From a virus, in the IMG/VR virus record IMGVR_UViG_3300010401_000017, positions 1 through 43,311 of that record: a stretch of 43,311 bases of DNA; one strand, 5' to 3'. The notes under the pieces are model-generated. The model searched no databases, had not been told where the DNA came from, and saw nothing but the letters and a program-made list of their open reading frames with translations. How positions within the stretch are numbered: the first letter of the stretch is position 1; each line of letters opens with the position of its first letter. A program made the position numbers and the translations under genes. This document shows positions 6,743 to 13,653 of this stretch, piece after piece.

Positions 6743-6771
6743 TTAACAAAAAACATGTTTTACTCTATAAA
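6743..6771 (+). promoter_or_regulatory. Rightward promoter with variant operator
   Basis: TTAACA (6743-6748) and TATAAA (6766-6771) are separated by 17 bases. The palindrome AAAACATGTTTT (6750-6761) sits in the spacer. It shares the AAAA-N4-TTTT core of the other operators but has CATG at the centre and lacks the outer GTT/AAC arms. It is placed to control the HTH gene starting at 6784, consistent with autoregulation. A 6-base inverted repeat, GTTGTT/AACAAC, lies just upstream (6715-6735). Confidence 0.65.
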
Positions 6772-6783
6772 TATAGGCAATAT

Positions 6784-6990
6784 ATGAAAAAAAGCAATAT
6801 TAAACGACTTCGAGAAGAAATTAAGTTGACACAAGAGCAGTTTGCAAAAGAAATTGGTGTTTGCAAAATCAGTGTTTCTTATTACGAGTCTGGAAAAGTC
6901 ACCCCATCGGCACCTGTAATGTCGAGAATTATTAAAGTAGCTAAACGCTATAGAGTAACTATTACCCTCGATGAACTCCTTGGAAAATAG
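6784..6990 (+). CDS. Cro/CI-family HTH transcriptional regulator (68 aa)
   Basis: A single HTH_3/XRE domain spans the protein. KRLREEIKLTQEQFAKEIG leads into the recognition helix CKISVSYYESGKVTPSAP, and the C-terminus ends LDELLGK. At 68 aa it has no dimerisation or cleavage domain, so it is Cro-sized rather than a LexA-like CI. It is the first gene of the rightward arm, 12 bases after the TATAAA box. It is the obvious candidate to bind the GTTAAAA/TTTTAAC operators at 4473, 6591, 6750, 9022 and 9315. Confidence 0.85.
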   Translation: MKKSNIKRLREEIKLTQEQFAKEIGVCKISVSYYESGKVTPSAPVMSRIIKVAKRYRVTITLDELLGK

Positions 6991-6993
6991 CAT

Positions 6994-7953
6994 ATGAGAG
7001 AATGGTTTAAACACGATATCTATACCACAACTGACCCCAAAATAATCATCATTATGAGTGAGTTTGGGGGTATAGGATATGCCTTTTTCTGGCGGATTGT
7101 AGAGATGCTTTATGCATCCGACCGGGGTGATTTAGTCATTGATCAGACACTTATATTGTCTCTGGCTACTCAACTGAAAACCACCACTGAACACCTCAAA
7201 GATATCCTTAAACGCTTTATGGATCTGGATATTTTTACCCAGAATATTGTCAGCATGAGCCCTACAAAAGGAGATAAAATGAACGATGAAAGTGGGTCAA
7301 AAAGTGGGTCAAAACCCCCTAAAATGATCCAAAATGATCCGGATCATTTGGATCAAAAAGCGGATCATTTTCTGCAAAATGATCCGATAGTTTTGACCTC
7401 AAAAAGGGTCAAAGAAATTGTTATTGAAAAGACCAACAAATGGCGTCAGTACAAGGAAAATCAGGTTTTTCATGGGAAGGCAGGCGGTAGGCCAATTGAA
7501 CCCATGAAAGTTGGGTCAAAAGGGTACGAAAGCCAAGAAGTAGATTTAAAAGATAATAATAAAGATCTTAGATCTAAACAACTGAAGAGTAATATTATAA
7601 AAATAAGATCTAAAAAACATTGGTCAAATTTTGAAATTTTTTGGAAATTTTACCCGAAGCGGGTGGCCAAACTCATCGCAGCAAAAGTTTGGTCACGAAA
7701 GCATCTCGACGACAAGTTAGAAATTATTTTGGACGATCTCAAAAAACGAAGCTCGGATGAAAGCTGGCAAGCCGGGTACATTCCCAACCCTTCGAATTAT
7801 CTCAACAACGAACGTTGGACAGACGAACCGCAAAAACCAATTCGACCGAAAAAAAAATTAGCCGATGAACTTTTTGAAAAAAACTTCAAAATCGCTTTTG
7901 GTGAAAAACCGCAATTTCAAAATGGGCGAGTAATCACAGCGGAGGAAGCATGA
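6994..7953 (+). CDS. Phage replication initiator (lambda O-like organisation)
   Basis: The 319-aa protein has three parts. An N-terminal winged-helix-like domain (residues 1-90, WFKHDIYTTTDPKI and FFWRIVEMLYASD) resembles the N-terminal domain of Lin1244-type (DUF4373-like) initiators. A low-complexity middle (residues 100-140) is encoded by a dense repeat cluster. A C-terminal domain from about 205 carries the usual FEIFWKFYPKRVAK, IPNPSNYLNNERW and DE ending of phage O-like replication proteins. It should bind its own iterons and recruit the helicase loader encoded next. It overlaps that gene by 4 bases. Confidence 0.8.
   Translation: MREWFKHDIYTTTDPKIIIIMSEFGGIGYAFFWRIVEMLYASDRGDLVIDQTLILSLATQLKTTTEHLKDILKRFMDLDIFTQNIVSMSPTKGDKMNDESGSKSGSKPPKMIQNDPDHLDQKADHFLQNDPIVLTSKRVKEIVIEKTNKWRQYKENQVFHGKAGGRPIEPMKVGSKGYESQEVDLKDNNKDLRSKQLKSNIIKIRSKKHWSNFEIFWKFYPKRVAKLIAAKVWSRKHLDDKLEIILDDLKKRSSDESWQAGYIPNPSNYLNNERWTDEPQKPIRPKKKLADELFEKNFKIAFGEKPQFQNGRVITAEEA
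7291..7403. repeat. Iteron cluster inside the initiator gene: probable replication origin
   Basis: Two tandem 12-mers AGTGGGTCAAAA (7291-7302, 7303-7314) are followed by AAAATGATCC at 7321, 7331 and 7376. Inverted copies GGATCATTT occur at 7341 and 7362. Further GGGTCAAA copies occur near 7397 and 7513. The DNA turns very AT-rich at about 7540-7640. Repeats in the middle of the initiator gene followed by an AT-rich stretch are the lambda ori design. The encoded protein is low-complexity here (SGSKSGSK, then IQNDPDH and LQNDP), as expected if DNA function constrains it. Confidence 0.75.
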
Positions 7954-8720
7954 CAGAGTCACAAGCACGTAACATCGCATTGCTATTCGTGAAGTTTCAA
8001 ACGCTTTGGCGCGAGAAGTGGACGCGAGACATCACAAGCGAAGCATATGAGGCTGAATTGAAAGAGACTTGGGTTTCAGCGTTGCGCGGATTATCGGGAC
8101 GTCAAATCGAAACGGCAATCGACGAATGCAGGAAAAATTATTCTTGGCCAGTAACTCCCGCAGATTTTCGTTGTCTTGCGATTGGTGCGCCAAATCACAC
8201 AGCCGCATGGCAAGCCGTTCTCAAAAACGATTTCTCAAATCCGTACGTGAAATTTGCTTACGACAAAGTCGGCAGTTGGGATATTAAGCATCGTGACGAA
8301 AAGACCGCGAGACAGAAATTTATGTCCGATTACTCGGAATGTACAAAAAATAACCAACTCCAAGAATCTATTTTTAAGGCCATTTCTAGCTCGGAAAAAG
8401 ATGAGCCGCTATCATTGGGTTCAGGAGATGGTTTTAACGCAACACAAGAGCTCACAGAGTCAAACAGAGCCATTTCTGATGTGCTTCGAAAGCTATATTG
8501 TCAAGATTTAGAAGAACCAATCAAAAAAGATGAACTGACCGTTCAAAATTTAAACAGCAAAGAAATCTTTGATTGTTCAGATGAAGAAACCAAAAAAAAG
8601 TATTTACTTTCTCTTTCATTAGCTGACGCCAATAAGCTTTCAAAAGAAGATAATTTAATCTGGTGGCAATTGGACGGTGAGAGACGCTCTCATCAAGAAT
8701 TTTTACGCATGAGAAAATAA
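7950..8720 (+). CDS. Putative helicase loader / replication protein P-like
   Basis: The 256-aa protein follows the O-like gene with a 4-base overlap and a GGAGG site. Its N-terminal 90 residues carry W..KWTRDITSEAYEAELKETW, LSGRQIETAIDECR and YSWPVTPADFRCLAIG. This pattern recurs in phage replication P proteins, which load host DnaB at the origin. The second half is Asp/Glu/Lys-rich and less patterned. No Walker motif is present, as expected for P-type rather than DnaC-type loaders. The name rests on position and on the WP.TP..FR signature. Confidence 0.65.
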   Translation: MTESQARNIALLFVKFQTLWREKWTRDITSEAYEAELKETWVSALRGLSGRQIETAIDECRKNYSWPVTPADFRCLAIGAPNHTAAWQAVLKNDFSNPYVKFAYDKVGSWDIKHRDEKTARQKFMSDYSECTKNNQLQESIFKAISSSEKDEPLSLGSGDGFNATQELTESNRAISDVLRKLYCQDLEEPIKKDELTVQNLNSKEIFDCSDEETKKKYLLSLSLADANKLSKEDNLIWWQLDGERRSHQEFLRMRK

Positions 8721-8721
8721 A

Positions 8722-8994
8722 ATGAAAGAATCTATAATTTTAAGCAGCAAATGTAATGACGAAGAAAATGCGAGAAACTTTTATGATATTTTGAAATCAC
8801 GTTTATCACAGCGATTAGAAACAACGATATCTTTTCAGTATGTCGAAGAAATATCAGAAGAGTATCTGAAAATAATGATTAGTGATTTGCTAAAGTACTT
8901 TTCAATCTACACTATCAACGCGTATGTATTTTTTGATGCTATAACACTAGAGCAAAGTGAAAGTGTATTACGAGTCTTATATCCGCATGTTTAA
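8722..8994 (+). CDS. Hypothetical protein, possible STAS-like fold (90 aa)
   Basis: It starts 1 base after the P-like gene. The order of strands and helices (SIILSSKCNDEENARNFYD, then ETTISFQYVEEISEEYLK, then a helix and AYVFFDAITL) resembles small STAS-like domains (compare DUF4325). In those the I.F..V..IS..(F/Y)L segment is typical. No catalytic residues are evident. The fold is suggested, not established, and the role is unknown. Confidence 0.6.
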   Translation: MKESIILSSKCNDEENARNFYDILKSRLSQRLETTISFQYVEEISEEYLKIMISDLLKYFSIYTINAYVFFDAITLEQSESVLRVLYPHV

Positions 8995-9008
8995 AAATTT
9001 AAATAAAA

Positions 9009-9037
9009 TCGACATGTCAGAAAAACATGTTTATTCA
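9009..9037 (+). promoter_or_regulatory. Candidate promoter with operator-like palindrome
   Basis: TCGACA (9009-9014) and TATTCA (9032-9037) are 17 bases apart, both weak matches. The spacer contains AAAACATGTTTA (9022-9033), close to the operator core at 6750. The layout repeats that of the other operator-promoters. It would serve the gene starting at 9054. Confidence 0.5.
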
Positions 9038-9053
9038 ATCGACAGGTGAAAAT

Positions 9054-9302
9054 ATGAAATTTTATAAAAGTAAAGAAATTGAAGGTGTAACTTTATACTT
9101 AAAATCCAATCTTCCTGAGAAATTAGTCTCTGTAATAAAAAACTCTGAAGGAAAATTTTATTTAGGGGAAAGTGTTGGTGAGTTTTTGCAACTTATTCAA
9201 TGGGGTGATAATTACTTTAACTTGGTTGAAGCCTACACAGAAATATCTAAAGAAGAGTTTGATGAAGTTTTTAACCAACTTGAGGAAGAAGATAAAAAAT
9301 AA
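9054..9302 (+). CDS. Hypothetical protein (82 aa)
   Basis: I place the start at 9054, after CAGGTGAAAAT. An earlier in-frame ATG at 9027 falls within the operator-promoter and has no SD. The product, MKFYKSKEIEGVTLYLKSN, continues with short strands and an acidic C-terminus (EEFDEVFNQLEEEDKK). There is no known domain. It lies alone between two operator-controlled promoters. Confidence 0.65.
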   Translation: MKFYKSKEIEGVTLYLKSNLPEKLVSVIKNSEGKFYLGESVGEFLQLIQWGDNYFNLVEAYTEISKEEFDEVFNQLEEEDKK

Positions 9303-9305
9303 TAG

Positions 9306-9334
9306 TTGACAGATGTTAAAAGATGTTTTAACCT
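9306..9334 (+). promoter_or_regulatory. Operator-controlled promoter for the rightward accessory cluster
   Basis: TTGACA (9306-9311), a perfect -35, is followed after 17 bases by TAACCT (9329-9334), a weak -10. The perfect palindrome GTTAAAA-GATG-TTTTAAC fills 9315-9332. This is the clearest example of the operator family: bound repressor would cover both the spacer and the -10. It precedes the GGAG site and ATG of the gene at 9364. Confidence 0.7.
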
Positions 9335-9363
9335 GTGTTCATCAACTTCACGGGAGATAAAAC

Positions 9364-9618
9364 ATGAAAGCACTAGAAACAGTATTTGATCAGGTAGTTG
9401 GATTTAACGGTTACGAGCGCAGTCAATTATTCAAGAACTACTGCGCAAATATTATTGAAGATACAACACTTGAATTTTATGTAAGACGAAAGTCATCTGA
9501 GTTTCTAAGCTCGCTACGGGAAAAAGAAATATTCACAACAGTTGCCGCCATCAAAGCTGCAGTAACATGTGAAGATGAAGAGGATATTGATTATGTTAGA
9601 GATGCGTTCTTTGGATAA
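9364..9618 (+). CDS. Hypothetical protein (84 aa), first gene behind operator promoter
   Basis: The ATG follows CGGGAGATAAAAC. The mostly helical protein (MKALETVFDQVVGFNGYERS, later TTVAAIKAAVTCEDEED) shows no recognised motif. It lies 11 bases before the membrane protein gene at 9630. Confidence 0.65.
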   Translation: MKALETVFDQVVGFNGYERSQLFKNYCANIIEDTTLEFYVRRKSSEFLSSLREKEIFTTVAAIKAAVTCEDEEDIDYVRDAFFG

Positions 9619-9629
9619 GGAGAAAGACA

Positions 9630-9914
9630 ATGCGATTTTTTGAAAGTTCCTGTAAAAATGAAAATGTGGCACATGCGTCAAAGTTCTTCGATAAGAATCT
9701 TGCGAGATATTTTTTAGGTGGAATTGTCGTTGGTGTATTTCAATCTATTGCCGAACATAGAAGTTTTTCAGCCGCATTTCTAGCGGTTGGAGACGCGCTC
9801 GCATTTAGCTTAATTCTAAAATCTATTGAATATTTTAAGGAAGAAATAGATAGGATTAGAGCGAGCAGAGAAGAGGTAACACAGTTATTAACTTCTAACA
9901 CTCTGGTTCCGTAA
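9630..9914 (+). CDS. Small membrane protein, two helices (94 aa)
   Basis: Two hydrophobic stretches are visible: YFLGGIVVGVFQSIA (residues about 30-44) and SAAFLAVGDALAFSLIL (residues about 50-66), followed by a charged amphipathic tail. The size and hairpin topology fit class II holins, but no family match is recognised and it lies far from the lysozyme. It shares its first residues MRFF with the membrane protein at 41306; whether that is chance cannot be told. Confidence 0.6.
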   Translation: MRFFESSCKNENVAHASKFFDKNLARYFLGGIVVGVFQSIAEHRSFSAAFLAVGDALAFSLILKSIEYFKEEIDRIRASREEVTQLLTSNTLVP

Positions 9915-9934
9915 AAGTTAAAGGATAATAAATT

Positions 9935-10309
9935 ATGAATGAATACACGTTTCTGGTTGAGGAAGGATCATATGCTGATAAATGGTTAGTTGGATGTATC
10001 AGAGAGTGTCATCCGGGTATTTCACATTATTCTGTCGTAAAGAAAGAAAAAGAAATGCCGAAGTTCGATATCAGAAAGCCGATGAGGACGAAAGAAGGAA
10101 AGAAGAAAGCTATATTAGTCTACGATAACTTCTATTGCGTTAATTCTCCTGAGAGCAAATTTCTTGTAGTAATTAAAGGTCATTTCAATGATTTAAATGA
10201 TGCTTCAGTTATCTTTACGGAGAGTAGCACTCCGGATATCGAAACTTTTTCAAATGAATGGGAGCTAGAAAACATTCCCGAAGACGAAATGGAGGAAGAA
10301 AATGTTTGA
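9935..10309 (+). CDS. Protein with 'DxxKPxRTxxGKK' phage module (124 aa)
   Basis: The second half begins PKFDIRKPMRTKEGKKKA, then strands and ENIPEDE. This matches the two C-terminal modules of the repeat protein at 441 and both modules of the next gene. Such modules (first strand around KP.(R/T)T..G+K, end N(V/I)PE) are common in uncharacterised phage and prophage proteins. The N-terminal 40 residues are unrelated. It overlaps the next gene by 8 bases. Confidence 0.7.
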   Translation: MNEYTFLVEEGSYADKWLVGCIRECHPGISHYSVVKKEKEMPKFDIRKPMRTKEGKKKAILVYDNFYCVNSPESKFLVVIKGHFNDLNDASVIFTESSTPDIETFSNEWELENIPEDEMEEENV

Positions 10310-10718
10310 TCCAAAAAAACCGTTTACGACTAGAGATGGCAGAAAAGTAGAGATTATTTATGAAGGTGAATTCTCGCGTCCTACTGGTAGCTTCATTAAT
10401 GAATGCTATGCGGGATTTGTACTTTCAACTGACAAAGGAACTAGAGTTTTATGTTCTTGGGATAATGAAGGAAAGATATTCTCTGAACACTTTTCGCAAG
10501 CTGATCTAATTAACACTAACACCTTCGATATCTATGGCCGCTGTCGGACTACATGCGGAAAGAAAGCGAGGCTGATCTGTAGCGATCGCAAGTTATCTTC
10601 AGCACCCGAGTTAACTTTTATTTTTTTGATGGAAGATGGAAATGGAGATGAGTTTACAAATTCCTTTAATATATTTGGAACATCTTCACTTAATAACTAT
10701 ACGCTGGAGAACTATTGA
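10302..10718 (+). CDS. Tandem 'DxxKPxRTxxGKK' module protein (138 aa)
   Basis: Two modules are visible: FDPKKPFTTRDGRKVEIIYE (residues 2-21) and FDIYGRCRTTCGKKARLICS (residues about 77-96). Each is followed by beta-strand-like sequence. It is a paralogue of the preceding gene and of the C-terminus of the large minus-strand repeat protein. The start overlaps the upstream gene and uses AGGAAGAAA. The function is unknown. Confidence 0.75.
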   Translation: MFDPKKPFTTRDGRKVEIIYEGEFSRPTGSFINECYAGFVLSTDKGTRVLCSWDNEGKIFSEHFSQADLINTNTFDIYGRCRTTCGKKARLICSDRKLSSAPELTFIFLMEDGNGDEFTNSFNIFGTSSLNNYTLENY

Positions 10719-10921
10719 TGAGTGAAGAAAAAGAAAGACGAGAAGAAAGAATAATAAGGATTAAACAAAAAAATAATAAAGCTAAAAAGATAAACAATAT
10801 TTTTAAATATATTCTTGATGAGATTGATGATATTCATAAGAAGTTAGGTCATATTGGAAGTAATGTTAATTCGCTATACTCAATAATAGAAGAACATACT
10901 AAACATGAGAAATTATTATGA
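10718..10921 (+). CDS. Small charged coiled-coil protein (67 aa)
   Basis: I use the ATG at 10718 (GGAGA upstream) rather than the TTG three bases earlier. It starts MSEEKERREERIIRIKQKNN and remains Lys/Glu-rich, with an amphipathic helix ILDEIDDIHKKLGHIGSNVN. It overlaps both neighbours by 4 bases or less. No function is recognised. Confidence 0.6.
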   Translation: MSEEKERREERIIRIKQKNNKAKKINNIFKYILDEIDDIHKKLGHIGSNVNSLYSIIEEHTKHEKLL

Positions 10922-11319
10922 GTGAAGATTATTATAGATGTAGAAATCTTATCCATCTAAAGAAATTCTTAGAAAATGAGAATAAGACAATTTTAATGGG
11001 AATAAAAATATTTAATAAGTCGTCTTCTGATAAAACTTCTGAAAGAATTTGTAAAAAGATAGTTGATGGAAATAAAAATATTATTTGCGAGATTCAGTTA
11101 GAGTTAAGACGCTTAAAAGTAAATCTCAGGTTTAGAATGCATGAAGCTATAGCGGCTGGTTTTAAGTCTCATCCAGAAAAGGTAATGAAGGATTTTGATA
11201 TTTCCTACAAAGAAGGAATTCCTCAATCGCTTGGCGATCAGTGGTGGTTTATAGACTGCGAAAATCTTCCTGAAAAGTTACCTGATTTTTTGGAGTTTAT
11301 GGAATATGAGGGGACATAA
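10918..11319 (+). CDS. Hypothetical protein (133 aa)
   Basis: It is joined to the previous gene by an ATGA overlap and to the next by TAATG. The N-terminal part is helical and basic (CRNLIHLKKFLENENK). The C-terminal part has SLGDQWWFIDCENLPEKLPDF. No known domain is recognised. Confidence 0.65.
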   Translation: MSEDYYRCRNLIHLKKFLENENKTILMGIKIFNKSSSDKTSERICKKIVDGNKNIICEIQLELRRLKVNLRFRMHEAIAAGFKSHPEKVMKDFDISYKEGIPQSLGDQWWFIDCENLPEKLPDFLEFMEYEGT

Positions 11320-11516
11320 TGACTGAATATACGCGCGAATCTTCTAGAGATACGCTGAAAAGGGTAAGAAAAGAAATATTAGATATTCTTAAGAGAAACC
11401 ACATTAAGATGTATGTGAGAGATGATACACTTTCTTATTTTTTAGAGCTTCACATGTGGGATTTGGATAGAGCTCATTATCAGATAGATTTGTTGGAACA
11501 TGAGTATCATATTTAA
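11319..11516 (+). CDS. Small helical hypothetical protein (65 aa)
   Basis: TAATG overlap with the previous gene and a GAGGGG site. It contains RVRKEILDILKRNHIKMYV, a helix-strand unit loosely like the C-terminal units in the minus-strand coiled-coil family (for example INKILEDHHLNIFV). The similarity is suggestive only. Confidence 0.55.
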   Translation: MTEYTRESSRDTLKRVRKEILDILKRNHIKMYVRDDTLSYFLELHMWDLDRAHYQIDLLEHEYHI

Positions 11517-11610
11517 TTGAATGTTCTAGAATTAGTTAATTACGATAATAATAGGAGCAGGACTTACGAAGTAATATATAGCGAATATTATAATTGAGGG
11601 AGAGTGGTAG

Positions 11611-11850
11611 ATGAATAAACGAATTAAGAAATTAGATGTACCTATCCATTCAGTCTACATAGAAGATATTATCAATAGCAGCATTGATAATTTTGTTAGC
11701 CAATTATCTAGCAAACTCGCCTGTATTATTGGCATTGCAGTTGATGAATATGACGCGAGAAACCGAGTTGATTTAGCAATCAGAATTCTAGAGCAAACGA
11801 GATTAACGCTTTCTTATCATTTTGGAGAAATAATACCAGATGCAACCTAA
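11611..11850 (+). CDS. Hypothetical protein (79 aa)
   Basis: The ATG follows GAGGGAGAGTGGTAG. The 94-base gap upstream holds a TATAAT-like box at 11589-11594 but no good -35. The product (MNKRIKKLDVPIHSVYIEDI, later VDLAIRILEQTRLTL) is probably alpha-helical. It overlaps the next gene by 11 bases. The function is unknown. Confidence 0.6.
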   Translation: MNKRIKKLDVPIHSVYIEDIINSSIDNFVSQLSSKLACIIGIAVDEYDARNRVDLAIRILEQTRLTLSYHFGEIIPDAT

Positions 11851-12064
11851 GGAAAAAACTCAGCACGTTGAATGTTCAAACCTAGAACAACTTTACGAGG
11901 CAATGCAAGAACACTCTGGAACTCTACATATCCAATTATCTTGGTCTAAACTTTGTCCTGTGGGTTTTGAGAAAATAAAACAGTTTATTGAATATATCAA
12001 TGAAGTTACAGTGATTGATGTGTCTTTAATAGCGAGAGACGAAGGTGAGGAAAAAGATGAGTAA
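11840..12064 (+). CDS. Hypothetical protein (74 aa), possible STAS-like strand order
   Basis: The sequence has alternating strands and helices: TLHIQLSWSKLCPVGFEKIK, then VTVIDVSLIARDEGEE. It may be a small alpha/beta domain, loosely like the 90-aa protein at 8722. The acidic C-terminus overlaps the next gene's SD region. Evidence for function is lacking. Confidence 0.55.
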   Translation: MQPKEKTQHVECSNLEQLYEAMQEHSGTLHIQLSWSKLCPVGFEKIKQFIEYINEVTVIDVSLIARDEGEEKDE

Positions 12065-12347
12065 AAATAATCAAATTCATTTAGCAAAGAGCCTAATGAA
12101 GAAGTTTAACTCATTAAAATCATATGGGTCACAAATAGACTTCCTAATAAAAAACAAAGATTACTTTGTCTTGGTTTTAGATAATGATGAAATGTATATT
12201 AGATTCGATATAGAGGAAATGGATTTAACTCATGAAGAGTATGAACTTATGTACGATTTCTCAGGTAATTTTAAATATTGCGTGGGATTATCTGATGGTA
12301 TTTTTGTTATTCTGGATAGACTCGGAATAAAATCTGAAGTTGTTTAG
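12057..12347 (+). CDS. Hypothetical protein (96 aa)
   Basis: I choose the ATG at 12057, with GTGAGG upstream, over a GTG at 12045. The protein begins MSKNNQIHLAKSLMKKFN and then is rich in beta-like acidic segments (YFVLVLDNDEMYIRFDIEE). No known domain is recognised. It is the last gene before a 244-base gap. Confidence 0.6.
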   Translation: MSKNNQIHLAKSLMKKFNSLKSYGSQIDFLIKNKDYFVLVLDNDEMYIRFDIEEMDLTHEEYELMYDFSGNFKYCVGLSDGIFVILDRLGIKSEVV

Positions 12348-12416
12348 GCTAACTGAACGTTCATTCAACTTGCACTTTTACACGCACGCGCTCATTGAAG
12401 CGAAACAGGGTATTTT

Positions 12417-12500
12417 ATGGTTCACTGTAACGACGAAGAGTTTTTTCTAAGGACTAAAAATAGGTTAACAAGAATAGCGCATATGCGAGACGTAGTATAA
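12417..12500 (+). CDS. Doubtful 27-aa ORF in intergenic region
   Basis: ATG to TAA, encoding MVHCNDEEFFLRTKNRLTR and eight more residues. Only a weak CAGGG precedes it. It is the sole ORF of note in the 12348-12591 gap; it may not be expressed. Confidence 0.2.
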   Translation: MVHCNDEEFFLRTKNRLTRIAHMRDVV

Positions 12501-12510
12501 AAAGAGATTT

Positions 12511-12532
12511 CTTTGTTAATGAATTAACAAAG
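12511..12532. repeat. Perfect 22-bp palindromic site
   Basis: The arms CTTTGTTAAT and ATTAACAAAG flank a GA centre. The 2-base centre makes an RNA hairpin terminator unlikely and there is no T-run after it. It reads better as a dimeric protein-binding site. It differs from the GTTAAAA operators although both contain GTTAA/TTAAC arms. It lies 60 bases before the gene at 12592. Confidence 0.55.
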
Positions 12533-12591
12533 TTGCATTTCGAGAAGAAAGAGCACTTAAAAGAATCACTAAAAAACTCGGAGACTGACGG

Positions 12592-12957
12592 ATGATATCT
12601 GAAAATTTCAAAAAAGATTTAGAGTTAATTGCCGAGATTAAAAATAGTCTTATGGTTAAGTTTGTACGTTGTACGGAAGATATCTCGAAGATAATTGAAG
12701 ATCATAAGAAAAAATCATATCAGCTACAAATTGATGATGAGATCGAGTGCTTTTATCTTCAAGGTGGCTTCAATCACTTTGCGAGATTGTGTAATGAGCT
12801 GATAGATTCTTTCAATATTCTGCTGAACTTTCTTGGTAGCTTTGAACGAGAGGAAGCTTTCCATGATGCGTTAGAGAAATATGAAAAGTTCAAGAAAGCC
12901 GAAGATTCACCAGATAACATACTTAAGACAGAATTCAAATCGGAGACTTTGCATTGA
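12592..12957 (+). CDS. Hypothetical protein (121 aa)
   Basis: CGGAG lies ten bases before the ATG. The product is helical and charged (ENFKKDLELIAEIKNSLMVK, HFARLCNELIDSFNILLNFL). It may form a helical bundle. No family is recognised. The gene is the first after the palindrome at 12511. Confidence 0.65.
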   Translation: MISENFKKDLELIAEIKNSLMVKFVRCTEDISKIIEDHKKKSYQLQIDDEIECFYLQGGFNHFARLCNELIDSFNILLNFLGSFEREEAFHDALEKYEKFKKAEDSPDNILKTEFKSETLH

Positions 12958-13151
12958 TGGATAAAATGCGAGGAAGATTTATTAGTGATGTTGATCATCG
13001 TCTTGTTGAGTTTTATTCGTTGGAAGAGTTTAAGAGTAAGTGGTTAGCTGACGGTCATACTGAACAAGAATTAGAAAGCATAGAATTTGTTGAAAATGAA
13101 GTAAGAGAAACTGGGAAATATAGACTAATAGGTAGGATTGATAATGAGTAA
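12957..13151 (+). CDS. Hypothetical protein (64 aa)
   Basis: The ATG at 12957 overlaps the previous stop; a TTG three bases earlier is possible. The protein begins MDKMRGRFISDVDHRLVEFY and ends KYRLIGRIDNE. No motif is recognised. Its stop overlaps the start of the broken frame at 13144. Confidence 0.55.
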   Translation: MDKMRGRFISDVDHRLVEFYSLEEFKSKWLADGHTEQELESIEFVENEVRETGKYRLIGRIDNE

Positions 13152-13272
13152 ACCAATCGCTGTAAATGTAGATACGTGAGAGATTTTAGTATCTACTCGT
13201 GAAGATCTAATCTCTAAATCATTTCTTGAGGAATTCCTTGAGTACATTGAAAAACAAAAGAGAGAGGAGAGA
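13144..13272 (+). pseudogene. Short gene interrupted by an in-frame TGA
   Basis: ATG at 13144 (AGGATTGATA upstream) encodes MSKPIAVNVDT and then TGA at 13177. The same frame stays open afterwards (EILVSTREDLISKSFLEEF, then a Lys/Glu-rich tail) and runs without a stop into the ATG of the gene at 13273. The post-stop sequence has clear coding character. A nonsense mutation in a small gene is the simplest reading. Readthrough is not supported by any visible recoding element. Confidence 0.45.
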
Positions 13273-13470
13273 ATGAAACTAACATCAGAAGGAATACTAG
13301 TCACTATCGCTGCTGAACTCGATACGATAAAAGAGATATTGACGAGCAACTTAGGCTACATAAAAGACGTGGATGACGATACAGAAATGTTGGTTGGGAA
13401 TATCGAATCTATGATTGATATGGCTATTCGGACTAAATTTCAGATAGATAGAATTCTGGAGAATAAATGA
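13273..13470 (+). CDS. Helical hypothetical protein (65 aa)
   Basis: The ATG follows GAGAGGAGAGA. The product (MKLTSEGILVTIAAELDTIK, then helices with LVGNIESMIDMAIRTKF) looks like a small helical protein. It is in frame with the interrupted ORF upstream. It overlaps the next membrane-protein gene by ATGA. Confidence 0.65.
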   Translation: MKLTSEGILVTIAAELDTIKEILTSNLGYIKDVDDDTEMLVGNIESMIDMAIRTKFQIDRILENK

Positions 13471-13613
13471 TTATTTTGTTTATCCTTCTTTATATTACAA
13501 CTTGGTATGATCCGTCTATATTTGGATGTGATATTTCAACATTAATTCTTTCTGTTATTACAGGTTTAGTGATAGCAGAAAATATTCTAAATAAGAAAAA
13601 AATAGAGAAGTGA
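13467..13613 (+). CDS. Small membrane protein (48 aa)
   Basis: Joined by an ATGA overlap. Two hydrophobic segments, MIILFILLYITTW and ISTLILSVITGLVIAENIL, end in a basic tail NKKKIEK. It is probably an inner-membrane hairpin. The function is unknown; holin or superinfection-exclusion roles are typical for such peptides. Confidence 0.55.
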   Translation: MIILFILLYITTWYDPSIFGCDISTLILSVITGLVIAENILNKKKIEK

Positions 13614-13653
13614 CCAAATTAGCGACCATCGATAAAATAGTCGGAGACAATAA

